DNA of 64,000 nucleotides from contig NC_048555.1 of NCBI RefSeq assembly GCF_902806685.2, positions 13,206,001-13,270,000 of the forward strand, written 5' to 3'. This stretch comes from Maniola hyperantus. Taxonomy: Eukaryota; Arthropoda; Insecta; Lepidoptera; Nymphalidae. A model generated the notes under the pieces. It was not told the origin of the DNA and ran no database searches. It worked only from the letters and a program-made list of their open reading frames with translations. Each line of letters opens with the position of its first letter. Position 1 is the first letter of the stretch. This document shows, piece by piece, positions 20,813 to 31,085 of this stretch. A program made the translations under genes and the position numbers.

Positions 20813-21554
20813 ATGGTGTATAGATGGTAGGTACTTACATACTTATCAACTCTATGTAGACTTACTACGTAGTAGATTTTTCATTTTATGGCTTACCTGA
20901 AATAATAGAAAAAACACAGTTTTAAAACAATAACTCATATTGTAGTCTGTAAATAAATTAAGGTTTAAAGAATTACATTTTAAGTTTTAGATATTAAAGT
21001 CTTTAGAATTAAATTAGCGAGATAAATTTCCGGGCCTTCCGAATGTAAATTTGGATCTTTAAAATATCTCATGAGACTTTAGGATTTCCCGGGTTCCAAA
21101 GTAGCCTGTGTCTATCTCCGGAATGCGTGCAGATAGCAAGTATCAAACAGACAGACAGACACACTTTCGCACTAATAATCTGGTTAATAATAATATGGTT
21201 TATTAATAAATTTGTAGACTGAGTTGACTTATTATTTACAATATGAAGTTATTATGAATGCCGCTAGTGTGTAAGGAGCCTAAGTGCTAAGTATTGGCGG
21301 AATGCCAAGCGTGATCCACTGATTGGTGGGAGCGATTTATGGCTGGCTGAAGCTGTCCGCTTGCGTCTGGCTTTATTTTAAGCTATTTACTCGTACCTAC
21401 TATGTAATTCAAAACACCAGAAAAAAAACAAAAGGCTTGCCTTGTTTTAAGCTATCACTGGCAGTAGGTCTCAAGGCTGAGTTTATTTGTTCTATTCTCT
21501 ATAGGCGGCGTAAGAAAGTCTCTACAAGAGACCTACATCTAGCAGAGAACGTCT

Positions 21555-21825
21555 TTTCTGGTGGGAGGCTTCGGCCGTGGCTAGTTACCATCCTACCGCC
21601 AAAGCCGTACCACCAAGCGATTTAGCGTTCCGGTACGATGCCGTGTAGAAACCAAAGGGTTAAAGCATGGGTTTAATAAAAACAACTTTAAGGGTTAAAG
21701 CATGGGTTTAATAAAAACTGCCATACCCCTTCCAGGTTAGCTCGCTTCCATCTTAGACTTCATCATCACTTACCACCAGGTGAGGTTGCAGTCAAGGGCT
21801 AACTTGTATCTGAATAAAAAAAAGT
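21555..21825 (+). mobile_element. SINE body with internal 33-bp duplication
   Basis: 'gtgggaggcttcggccgtgg', 'cgttccggtacgatgccg', then 'gggttaaagcatgggttt' + 'aataaaaac' twice in tandem (about 21657 and 21690), ending 'aaccaccaggtgaggttgca'-type tail and an A run. Confidence 0.6.
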
Positions 21826-22061
21826 ATATATCGGTTATGTTCGTTTGGCGAAAGTACTTTCAATTCCTCTTTTTTACCCGACTACGGCAAAGCCAAAAGG
21901 AAGGGTAATGGTTGTCTATGTATGTATGTTTGTATCTAAATATGTGTGTTCCACCGTAGCAGCTAAACTACTGGACCGATTTTGATGCATGGGGTGTCAA
22001 TTAATTCGTTGTTGTATAGAAGCAGGTGTTACTTTGCGGAAGTCCATGATATACAATGAAC

Positions 22062-22392
22062 CATAAGTTTAATTTGCTGTAATCCGCTGAAACAGGTCGA
22101 TTCTATCCTTACAATCCTTACAATAAATCCTTACAATGCACAATTGCAAAGCTTTGCAATTGTGCATTGTAAGGTCTACATCTCCTGAGGATGCTCTGGT
22201 GTCGCGGCGAAACGTGCGTCGAGCGTGTTTGGGATTTGTGTGGTGCTGCGTGGTGGTGGTGCGTATTGCTTGCCTGGTGGCTGCTTCTTCCTGCATGTTT
22301 AGCAGTGGGAGGGCGGGCGGTGCATTTCGCATGCTGCATGTTGCACCATACAGATTCGACCTGTTTCAGCGGATTACAGCAAATTAAGCTTT
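22062..22392. mobile_element. Foldback element X, copy 1, with a perfect 46-bp palindrome
   Basis: The terminal inverted repeats are 'tttaatttgctgtaatccgc' (left) and 'gcggattacagcaaattaa' (right). Inside, 22129-22174 is a perfect palindrome centred on AAGCTT. The interior contains 'ggcgaaacgtgcgtcgagcg' and a GC-rich stretch. The frames on both strands are mirror artefacts. A second, interrupted copy lies at 23455-23980 in the opposite orientation. Confidence 0.8.
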
Positions 22393-22486
22393 TGGTTCAT
22401 TGAATTAATTCGTTGTTATGGTCCGGGAGACATAGACTACATTTTATACGAACAAAAACTACGAAAAATAATTTAATGTTTGTGTA

Positions 22487-22836
22487 ACGAAGTCGGTTTT
22501 TATTTTTTTTGTAAAAAAAATTTATTTCACAATTTTTAGTGGCCCCATGGAATTATGCTATGACTGGTTAAAAATCTACTGTTTACTAAGCTATTACACT
22601 GATCGCGAGCAATTTACTCTTATCCGTTGAGGAGTTCCAGTATCTATCTTCGAAGATGTTCATCAGATCTTCACCAAATTAAAATGGGACCAACTTTGAA
22701 GTATACCCTTTCAAACAAAAAAAGAATTTTCAAAATCGGTCCAGGCGTTTTCGAGTAATCGGGGAACATACATAAAAAAAAAAAAAAAAAGATTCCGACG
22801 AATTGAGAACCTCCTCCTTTTTTTGAAGTCGGTTAA
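22487..22836. repeat. Interspersed repeat with 'gaagtcggttt' ends
   Basis: Starts 'gaagtcggtttttatttt' and ends 'ttttgaagtcggttaa'. The interior has 'caaaatcggtccaggcgttt' and an A run at 22775-22791. The same start recurs near 35999. Confidence 0.55.
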
Positions 22837-22857
22837 TGACAAGATGATTGTCAAGTG

Positions 22858-23030
22858 AACAAAATTTTTCACGGTTTTAGAACCAAATAAATGCACTAAT
22901 GAACGACCCGTTTGAAATCCAGACGTCACTGAGGTTGCATTGGTGCTAAAGCGCTAAAGCACCACTGAGTCGGTGCCATTTTGTTTGTTCAATGGCCCTG
23001 TCCATACGAAGTAATATATAAGTCAATGGT
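22858..23030. repeat. Dispersed repeat, copy 2
   Basis: Direct copy of the sequence at 1-225, with a ~17-bp deletion near the start and a short 'gcgctaaagc' duplication in the middle. Confidence 0.7.
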
Positions 23031-23454
23031 GGCAGTACTTTTAAGACTTAAGTAATCGACAAGCTGTCTGCGTAGGGGAATAGAAAACTTGTCTAATAAT
23101 TATCAGTTGTTGTGCTAATCATCGTCGTATATTTGGGGTTTAGCGTGACAAATGTGACATGTCACGTCTAATGAAGAGTAATCCATACCCTCGCGACAAC
23201 CAGGAGCAACACACTCCTACGATACTTGAGCGCGTTTCCATTCTCGGGAATGCTCCGACAGTTTATACCACTGTTTGGACGAGACGTTACTTTGCAGGAT
23301 TAACGACAAGTTTAAATTCGATTAGGCATTTGCAAGCTTCTAGTATTTTATACTTTAGTTATTGAAGCTTGAATTGCTTGTTTTATGCTCTTGTTGTACA
23401 AGTAGGTACTTAACTACTATTTGTATAACAAAGTCGAGGCGCAAAATGTTCAAC

Positions 23455-23980
23455 GACGAACCGAAAGCTTAATTTGCTATTATCCGCTGAAACAGCAAAT
23501 CTGTATAGTAAATGCAGCATGCGATATGCACCGCCGGCTCTCCCACTGCTAAACATGCAAGAAAAGCCAGCAGCACAACCAAATCCGCCAAAACACGCTC
23601 GACGCACGTTTCGCTCTGACACCTCAGGAGATATACAGGATGTAACCAGAACGCTAGCAAAAACTTAGCGTTGGCGTTCAAACCCAGAATGTATATCGTG
23701 TAAAACTCGGGTCAATGCCCCCCACCTACGACGTGGCATTGACTCCGAGTAGGCTACTAACGCAACGTCCGTTGACCTCTAGCACTAGTCAGACGTTTTA
23801 TTTGCAATACACATATCGTAAACTTTTACAAAATTATAGGATTTTAAATATTTTTTTTCGCGTATTTTTTTGTAGTATCAATCAGTAATCATCAGTACTA
23901 TCACCTGTCTTCATTTTTGCCAGCGTTCTGGTTACACCCTGTATAGAGTATAGACCTTACAATGCACAATTGCAAAATTC
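23455..23980. mobile_element. Foldback element X, copy 2, split by a TA-flanked MITE
   Basis: The left part, 23455-23635, matches copy 1 reversed ('gcttaatttgctattatcc', 'acacgctcgacgcacgtttc', 'cctcaggagata'). The right part resumes after 23941 with 'tagaccttacaatgcacaat'. In copy 1 these parts are contiguous, so 23636-23941 is a later insertion. Confidence 0.8.
23636..23941. mobile_element. TA-flanked MITE (mariner-like), nested copy
   Basis: Terminal inverted repeats are 'caggatgtaaccagaacgct' and 'agcgttctggttacaccctg', with a TA dinucleotide on both sides as in Tc1/mariner insertions. 306 bp, no coding potential. A related copy lies at 30699-31058. Confidence 0.8.
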
Positions 23981-24019
23981 TATACAACATTCCAAATGTT
24001 CAAATCTGTGGTTCAAATG

Positions 24020-25112
24020 AGCCCGTGCCCTTGAGGGTTGGAACCTCCCCCCAACCCCCCGGTTGTTTGACTTAATGCCGCTCTAAACACAATGTCGTGT
24101 CGGCTCCAAACACGCAATTAACTAAGCTTTTAACTTCTTTATACGTGCTAATTAGGCGGCTCGTCTGGGTAAGAGATATGGGTTAACTTTGAGTTCAGTA
24201 CATAATTTTTAGGGTTCCCTACCGCAAGGAATCCTTATCACTACCTACGTCCTCCGTCAGTCTGTCAACACACTTTTGCTTAAGAAAGCGTGGAGGTATC
24301 AAATTAAAATTAATGTCAAATAGTTACATAAGTCTAGGGTTCCTTGGATCTGTAAAAAAATCAAATAAACAAGAAAATTTACATCCTGTTCCAACTTATA
24401 TTTAAAATTCAAGCCTGTAGTCTAGATGCTTAAAATTTTGAACATAGGTTGGAACTCTAGCTCATTGCAAAGTTAGTTTAAAATCGATCACAAATTTTTA
24501 ATCGACCAGACCAACAAAAGAAAACGAGTTAAAAAAACGTGGCTAAACTTAAAATAAGGCCATTTATGTTCGCATATTTTGACACACGCACACAAATATC
24601 AAACAAAACCTTTGGGGTAGGTAATTTCCGTTGACTTAGATATTTAGCAACTAACAATGTCTTACAGCATAAGTGCCTAACGAAATGAAAAAGTCTAAAA
24701 ATCGTTAATTTGTAGTTAACTTGTGAGCATCTCGATTGCCTAACATTAATTTAGAGTTTCTGTATCAATTTCCAGATAATTATGCTCTACAATCGCTCAT
24801 TAAAATACTGATTCGTGCTCATAATTTTTAATCTCAGTTCCAATTAAAGCTTAAACACCACATAGATTCTAATTTCAATAGCCCCTTGCATCCATCATGC
24901 CGCAGACTACCGATTAAAGACAATTGACTCTCGATTCATAACGCCTCGGATAATTGCTATGCATCCAGACATATCCGCTCGTTCAGGTTCTATATGGACG
25001 TTAATTGCTGAAAATTATATTATGGTACAGTATGGTTATGTTTTAGAGTTCGGCAAACTGAATTATGACTACAGCAGACGATATTTGAAAAAAATCCTGT
25101 TAAGTTTTACAA
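24020..25112. other. No recognised gene
   Basis: A short family-C fragment lies at 24210-24260 ('agggttccctaccgcaagg'). The rest is AT-rich without conserved open frames. Confidence 0.35.
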
Positions 25113-25275
25113 TGTGGCTAATTCCGTTGTACACAATCTCTTAACTAAACTAAAGTGACACGTCTAAATCTATTTACTATCCGTTTCATAATGTTGCTTG
25201 CGGAAAAGGATAGCACTAAATTTAGACCTGTTAATTTAGTTTAGTTTAGAGAATGTGTACAAGAGAATCGGCCCC
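25113..25275. mobile_element. MITE family E, copy 2
   Basis: Left end 'gtggctaattccgttgtaca' and 'caatctcttaactaaacta'; right end 'ttagtttagtttagagaatg' and 'gtacaagagaatcggcccc', an inverted pair. The interior is shared with 20152-20281 reversed. Confidence 0.75.
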
Positions 25276-25494
25276 ATTAAGAACCAAATTAATTCTATTT
25301 TAAAGGCAATATCAGAATTGACAATTTTAAGTCCAGAATTGGCACTGATAAACTCCACACACTAAAAAATCTATCAAGTGACATGTGCTCCTGAAAAAAG
25401 CATATCACGCAATCGAAGATGAAGATACTAAAATGAAGTAGGTACTTTTACACTGCAATAAAGTATTTTTAAACATGACATGATTATTATTGTT

Positions 25495-25650
25495 AAAGTG
25501 AGTTGAAGAGAGCAGTCGCCGAGTTTCTTACTGGTTCTTCTCGGTAGGAAAGCCATTCGAACCAGTGGTAGATGCATTTGACGATTCACACCTATTTGTA
25601 ATGGTTTTATCTAAATAAAAAAGTATTTCTATTTCTATTTCTGTATCCAG
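25495..25650 (+). mobile_element. Retroposon 3' tail just upstream of PBP
   Basis: 'gagtttcttactggttcttc', 'cggtaggaaagccattcg', 'gatgcatttgacgattcac' and a (TTTCTA)n end near 25622-25645. It lies about 80 bp upstream of the PBP TATA box, so the upstream regulatory region of that gene is partly repeat-derived. Confidence 0.6.
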
Positions 25651-25729
25651 CTGATTAATTGATTTAAAAAATAATGTACAGAACCATTCCTCTGCCAGAA
25701 ATTTCTAGCTTCATCTACGTCTCAAGATC

Positions 25730-25738
25730 TATATAAAA
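25730..25738 (+). promoter_or_regulatory. TATA box of the plus-strand PBP gene
   Basis: TATATAAAA 35 bp before the ATG at 25773. The spacing leaves only a very short 5' UTR, as is seen in some highly expressed insect secretory genes. The assignment rests on position only. Confidence 0.55.
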
Positions 25739-25772
25739 AGGTATGCAGTTATATTTTAGCAGAAACGACAAA

Positions 25773-27161
25773 ATGGCGTGGAAGAATAGGTGGCGTTTTC
25801 TCGCCTTGCTCATCTTTGTGGTTAACCAAGCTCCTCGAGTTAGACCTTCCCAGGAACTTATAAAAAAATTGACCACAGGTTTTTCTAAAGCTTTGGAAGA
25901 CTGTAAGAAGGAAGTAAGTTTTCATATTGTGAGCATTTTGTGCCTTCATTACTAGGGTTCCGTACCCGAAGGGTGCTAACTGGTCTAATAAGCCTCCGCT
26001 GTCCATCCGTCCGTCTGTCTGTCTGTAAGCGAGCTGTATCTCACGAATCGAAGTAGGTAATAAGTTGAAATTTTCACAGAGTGTTTATTTTCTACACACT
26101 GAAAAATAGTAAAAAATGTCTACAATGCAAATTTAAAAAAATTCAAGGACAAGGACGAGTAGTGCTATAAATCTTGTACGATGGTGCAGAACTCTCAGTT
26201 TAATAAGCTGTGCATTATCTGTTAGTCAATTAATTTTATTAAGTACCTACTTGGTGCGACCACGACTAGGTGGACATCAGACGAGTCGCAGGGAGCCGCT
26301 GGATTCAGGAGGCGCAAGAACGTGGCGCGTGGAAGTCAGCGTCTATCGGTTGATGATGATGATGACCTAATTGATGTTTGTTTATCCTCAGTTAGGGCTG
26401 GGTGAGCACATAATGCAAGACTTCTTCAACTACTGGAAGGAAGACTACGAGTTGCTGAACAGAGATACAGGGTGCGCCATCATGTGCATGGCCACCAAGT
26501 TCGACCTCATCGCCGAGGACATGACTTTGCATCATAAGAACGCGCATGAGTTCGCCAAGACCCATGGGGCTGGTAAGTCACAACCCATATTGATAAGCTA
26601 GCTGATGGCCTCAACTTGGTCCGCGTGGATTTAGATTTTTCAAAATCCCGTGGGTACTCTTTGATTTTCCGGGATAAGAGGTAGCCAAGGTGCTAATCCA
26701 GGGTATAATGTATCTCCGTTCCAACCAAGTTTCAGCCAAATCTATGCAGTAGTTTTGGCTTGAAAGAGTTTACAAACATACACACACACACATACAAACT
26801 TTCGCCTTTGTAATATTAGTGTGATGTGTGCGGCTATAACAACAAATAATTTTTTTTTAAATGGATGCCATTCAAAAAAAATTGTTATTTCTTGTACGAT
26901 GGTACGGATTTACGGAACCCTTCATGTTCAAGCCCGACTCGCACTTGCCGATTTTTAAAATCAATTTCAATGATTCCAGATGACGAAGTTGCTCACCAGC
27001 TGGTGACAATGCTGCACGAGTGCGAGAAGACCCACATTGCTGTTTCCGACAGCTGCATGAAGACCCTGGAGATATCCAAGTGCTTCCGCACCAAGATACA
27101 CGGCCTGAAGTGGGCGCCCTCCATGGAGGAGATCCTCGAGGAGTTGATGACTGAGGTGTAG
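25773..27161 (+). CDS. PBP: Pheromone-binding protein (lepidopteran PBP)
   Basis: Exons 25773-25913, 26392-26572 and 26980-27161 join in frame (167 aa; phases 0 and 1, GT/AG). A 25-residue signal peptide ends ...RVRP before SQELIKK. The mature protein is 142 aa, exactly the family length. Cysteines fall at 19, 50, 54, 97, 108 and 117, the classic six that form three disulfides (1-3, 2-5, 4-6). Phe12 and Trp37 of the ligand pocket, and His69/His70/His95 tied to pH-dependent release in silkmoth PBP, are all present. The C-terminal helix-forming tail ends ELMTEV. Secreted into sensillum lymph, it binds pheromone components and shuttles them to receptors. Intron 2 is almost wholly transposon-derived. 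I do not assign the paralogue letter (A-D). Confidence 0.95.
25955..26060 (+). mobile_element. Family-C fragment in PBP intron 1
   Basis: 'agggttccgtacccgaaggg' starts about 40 bp after the exon 1 donor, followed by CTGT repeats. Partial copy. Confidence 0.55.
26245..26366 (+). mobile_element. LINE 3' tail in PBP intron 1
   Basis: Degenerate 'actaggtggacatcagacga', 'gagccgctggattcagg', 'gtggcgcgtggaagtc' and the (GAT)n tail at 26350-26366, ending ~25 bp before the exon 2 acceptor. Same family as 31375-31660 and 55830-56125. Confidence 0.7.
26598..26825 (-). mobile_element. Lep1-type Helitron in PBP intron 2
   Basis: The CTAG end at 26598-26601 lies 25 bp after the exon 2 splice donor. The body carries 'aatcccgtgggtactctttg' and 'atgcagtagttttggct', and the 5' end is 'cctttgtaatattagtgt'. 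Confidence 0.75.
26870..26960. mobile_element. Family-C fragment abutting the PBP exon 3 acceptor
   Basis: 'tatttcttgtacgatggtac', 'ggaacccttcatgttcaagc', 'cgactcgcacttgccg'. It ends about 20 bp before exon 3 starts at 26980. Confidence 0.65.
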
Positions 27162-27335
27162 GATCAGTAACACTACCAGGAAGTAAAATTTTAGTAATTG
27201 GAGGTGATGATCATGATGATATCCAAAACTACATCTTTTGTGGTCTAGAAGGAAGGTCCTTTTATTTTCAAGAAATGGGCAAATACAATAAGTATTAAAA
27301 ATTTAAACAAGTAATTTAAGAAGTTTTCTAAAAGC

Positions 27336-27522
27336 CCCGATTGCTGTCTGTCTGTCTGCTAGCCTTTCACGGCCCATCCGTTCAACCTATTTTGACGAAA
27401 TTTGGTACAGATATAGCTTGCCTCCCGGGGAAGGACATAGGCTACTGTTTATCCCAAAAATCAAAGAGTTCCCAAGGGATTTTCAAAAACCTAAATCCAC
27501 GCGGACGAAGTCGCGGGCATTA
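27336..27522 (+). mobile_element. Lep1-type Helitron, 5'-truncated
   Basis: Begins inside the CTGT run, then 'cctttcacggcccatccgtt', 'atttggtacagatatagc', and ends 'gcggacgaagtcgcgggc' + 'attataaat' (CTAG lost). It lies ~175 bp downstream of the PBP stop. Confidence 0.7.
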
Positions 27523-27956
27523 TAAATCTGTAGACGGTCAATCCTAGAAATTAATTGAGAAAACTTGACCAATTATTATAAACATAATCGTAAAAACTTA
27601 TCATATTAGATTTATGTATCTATTCATTTTGAAATAGTGCGGGTTTTGATAAATTGAAAAAGCTAAGTGATTAAGGTTTTTATGATATTGCCTCCAATTA
27701 CCGAAATAATACAATTAAATGCGACGACTTTGCTAAACGTTTAATTGATTTTCGAAATAATATGTTACGCTTCTCCCAATAACTTGTCAGTTAGTATTTA
27801 AGTTGTTTAATCCTCGTTTATATTTTTAATTAAGCGGTGTGGAAGTACCTATGTTAATCAATAAATTATGAATTATGGTAAATGACTGTTTAATTTAACT
27901 CTGTGCTATTTCATATTCCGTTAACTGCCAGAAAGTTTCACTAGAAAATATATTTT

Positions 27957-28335
27957 AAAAACCGGTCAAGTGCGAGTCGGACTCACACACGAAGGGTTCC
28001 GTACCATCGTACAAGAAATCTCAAACCAGTATAGTAAAAAGTTATCGCTCCAACAGCTGTACAACACTGCAAGTTAATGACGAACAGCGCCATCTCGACG
28101 TGATTTAGTAAGCTGATTATTTGGTCGCGTGGGTCGCGTCTTCACGGTTTTCGCATTTTTTCCTATACTTGTGCTATGAGACTTTGCTACCTGTCAAATT
28201 TCATGATTCTAGGTCAACGGGAATTACCTTATAGGTTTTGATTCCCTTGAATTGACAGATACGAAAGACAGACAGACAACGAAGTGATCCTATCAGGATT
28301 CCTTTTTACCTTTTGAGGTATGGAACCCTAAGAAG
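27957..28335. mobile_element. Family-C repeat, near full length
   Basis: Starts 'accggtcaagtgcgagtcgg', 'cacgaagggttccgtacc'; ends 'accttttgaggtatggaacc'. It includes the 'agcgccatctcgacg' motif. No open frame. Confidence 0.7.
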
Positions 28336-28414
28336 CAATGATGAGATCTAAGTTGGAGCGCGCTTGTCTACAAGATGCCTATTTCCTCTTACTTCGAAGG
28401 TATTCGCTATCGAT

Positions 28415-29100
28415 TTTTATTTAAACAGTAAAAAATAACAAAGGCAACAGCAACAGACGTCGCGATATATCTGAGCATCCCTTTCCCCGACAAAAGATCG
28501 TTACATCTCGTACAGCGACGTTTATCCGAGCAGCACCTGTGTCCTAGCTCTGAGATGACTCTCAGAATGAGAAGAGTTAGGATATCTGCGATGCCGGATT
28601 GGTAGACTTCACATACCTTTGAGAATATTACGAAGAACTCGCAGGCATGCAGGTTTTCTCACAATGTTCTCCTTCACCGTTAAAGTAAGTTCTTTCAAAA
28701 TCAAAGTCAAATCATTTATTTAAATTGGGTACTATAGCAGACTTTCTGATGGTCACTTGCTGAATTTGCAATACACGCAATACAATGATGCGAAGGTGAT
28801 ATTTAATTACGTAAAGTTAGAACCAAAGCTACGAAAGTTCCAAACGAAAAGTTCCGAAAAATTAGAGGTACGGGCCCGACATCTAACATTAAGTGGACGT
28901 CTTAACCACTATGTTATCACGGTCCATGAAGCTAGCCATAAGCCATTGCGTATCAAATTTTATTTAAACAGTAAAAAATAAGAAAGGCAATAGCAGCAGA
29001 CATGCGATATATCTCAGCATCCCATTCCCCGACAATAGATCGTTACATCTCGTACAGCGACGTTTATCCGAGCAGCACCTGTGTCCTAGCTCTAAGATGT
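28415..29100. repeat. ~143-bp direct duplication flanking a SINE
   Basis: 28415-28558 and 28957-29100 are near-identical (shared runs such as 'cgttacatctcgtacagcga' and 'gagcagcacctgtgtcctag'). A minus-strand SINE lies between them (28559-28925: 'agaactcgcaggcatgcagg', head with 'cttaaccactatgttatc'). Confidence 0.8.
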
Positions 29101-29339
29101 TTGCCTTTATTGTTTACTCTACCCTCATTGTTACGTGACCCGGGAGCCAAATCTGACGGGGTACTTTCCTAACTGATCGTCTTATATGACATCGCCAGAT
29201 GTGTACCTATGGCTTTCGGATAACCCTTGTTGTGACGAACTCTTTTCTGGATCTGGATCACTTTTGCATTTTGCAACATAGAAGAAAGAAAAATTAAAAA
29301 TAAAAGTAAAAGCTGAGACCGGTGAGCGGCGCAAATATG

Positions 29340-29585
29340 ACTCTTATATCGAGAATTAGCTTACACCCGCGACTTCGCGTGGACTACACAAATTTGAAAC
29401 CCCTATTTTACCCCCTTAGGGGTTGATTTTTCAAAAACCTTTCTTCGCGGATGCCTATTGCCTACGTCATAATAGCTATCTGCATGCCAAATTTCAGCCC
29501 GATCCTTGCAGTAGTTTGAGCTGTGCGTTGATAGATAAGTCGTAGTCAGTCAGTCACCTTTTCCTTTTATATATTTAGATAACAT
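29340..29585 (-). mobile_element. Helitron family B
   Basis: Reversed: degraded CTAG end 'gagaattagcttacacccgc', hairpin half 'gacttcgcgtgg', 'ccccttaggggttgattttt', 'agcccgatccttgcagtag', then CAGT repeats and 'ttccttttatatatttagat'. Confidence 0.7.
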
Positions 29586-30027
29586 TTTGAGACTCTGGAG
29601 CCATGGAATCTCAGTGCCAAATTTTTTCTTCGAAACAATTCACCGCTGCCACAACACCGCTTTTGGGACGCATTTCGCCTTAAAGCTACAACAATCCGTA
29701 GCAGCATATTGAGGTTAGGACAGTAATTAACTTTGCCAATAATCTATGCTTTGCACCACACAAAACACTAAACAGTCGTTGTTCTAGCTCGGCCTAGCTT
29801 CATACAAGGCTCCCTAATTGAGGTTCCATGTTGGATAGAGGATCGTAAATCCGTGAGGATCGAACCAGGATCGAAGGCGAGCCATTGTCGCATTAGATTT
29901 ATGGCGGATTCGTCACGTCAGTAACTTACGACAGGATTAGCACTACTTGTGTTTAGAAAATAGCGTATAGGACCATGATGACACAATTTGAATGGAATTC
30001 TTGGATTTGTATTAATTGATACTTTTT

Positions 30028-30050
30028 TTTTTTTTTTTTTTTTTTTTAAT
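30028..30050. repeat. Poly-T tract
   Basis: About 20 consecutive T; probably the A tail of a reverse-oriented retroposon whose body (30050-30130, 'acttacatctagctttac') I cannot classify. Confidence 0.6.
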
Positions 30051-30379
30051 TTGCAACACTTACATCTAGCTTTACAGGCTTATTCCTAATACGCTAGTGT
30101 AACATAATATGCACTTCTTAAAAAAAATTATATCTTATGTAACATTTTGAAAAATACCTATATACCTACTTATTATTAATTACTACCACAGCCTGAATTA
30201 ACTTAATTTACTCTCTTCTCAGTTTCACTTGACAATTGAAAAAACTTATTGTTGACTTTTTGAAAGTTTATATTTTAATAAAAATGCTGACTTTAGGTCG
30301 TTTTTCGTCAATGAATTTACTGCTAAAATTAAATGTCTACGTTGTTCTATAACTACCAAGTAACTTGCTTTAGTGAACG

Positions 30380-30495
30380 GAAACATCATGAGGATACCTG
30401 CATCCTGCATAATGCTCACAAAGGTTCGTGATATGCACTGGGCCAGCGTGGTGGTCCTACAATGGGTTGAGATGATAGCGATGATGGTGATACCA
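30380..30495 (+). mobile_element. SINE 3' half
   Basis: 'catcatgaggatacctgcat', 'aatgctcacaaaggttcg', 'gggccagcgtggtggtccta', tail 'ggttgagatgatagcgatga'. This is the plus-strand 3' half of the tRNA-derived SINE family. Confidence 0.6.
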
Positions 30496-30698
30496 GTTCA
30501 TTCAAACAAGAACAAAGGGGGCACTTGACGATAACGTTAGTTCCGATTTTCACCACGCGCCAAGAGAATCTTGTCGCACTGTACACTCAATACTTCAGGT
30601 AGGTTAAGGAAGGAAGAAAAACTACAATTTACAGTTTTTCAATTTCTTATCAAACTCGAGCTTTGGTCGTTTCATATCATTTCTTTTTTGTCATTATA

Positions 30699-31058
30699 CA
30701 GGGTGTAACCAGAACGCTGGGAAAAACGAAGACAAGTGATAGTACTGATGATTACTGATATTATACCGCTAAAAAGACCGCGAAAAAATACAAAAAACAA
30801 TTCTATATTTTGTAAAAGTTCACGATATATCGGTAATCAAACATCTGACTGACGCTAGTGGTCAACGAACGTTGCAAAAGTAAACCATCAGTAAGGAGTC
30901 AATGCCGCGTCGTAGTTTAACCCGAGTTTTGCACGCTATACATTTCGGGTTTGAAAAATACTAAATCACTTAAACTACAAAATGAGGCAAATGGTTGCTG
31001 GTATTGGATTGTGTTTAGGTAGTATAACCGTTTTTGCCAGCGTTCTGATTACACCCTG
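30699..31058. mobile_element. TA-flanked MITE (mariner-like), full copy
   Basis: Terminal inverted repeats 'cagggtgtaaccagaacgct' / 'agcgttctgattacaccctg' with TA on both sides; 360 bp. It ends 27 bp before the stop codon of the minus-strand PBP, so it lies within that gene's 3' UTR or downstream flank. Confidence 0.8.
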
Positions 31059-31085
31059 TACATTATTGTGAAACAATTTGGCAAG

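Noticed and set aside
22069..22403. Open frames of 70-87 codons on both strands, Cys/His-rich
   Set aside because: They mirror each other across a palindrome in a foldback repeat and recur, broken, at 23410-23681.
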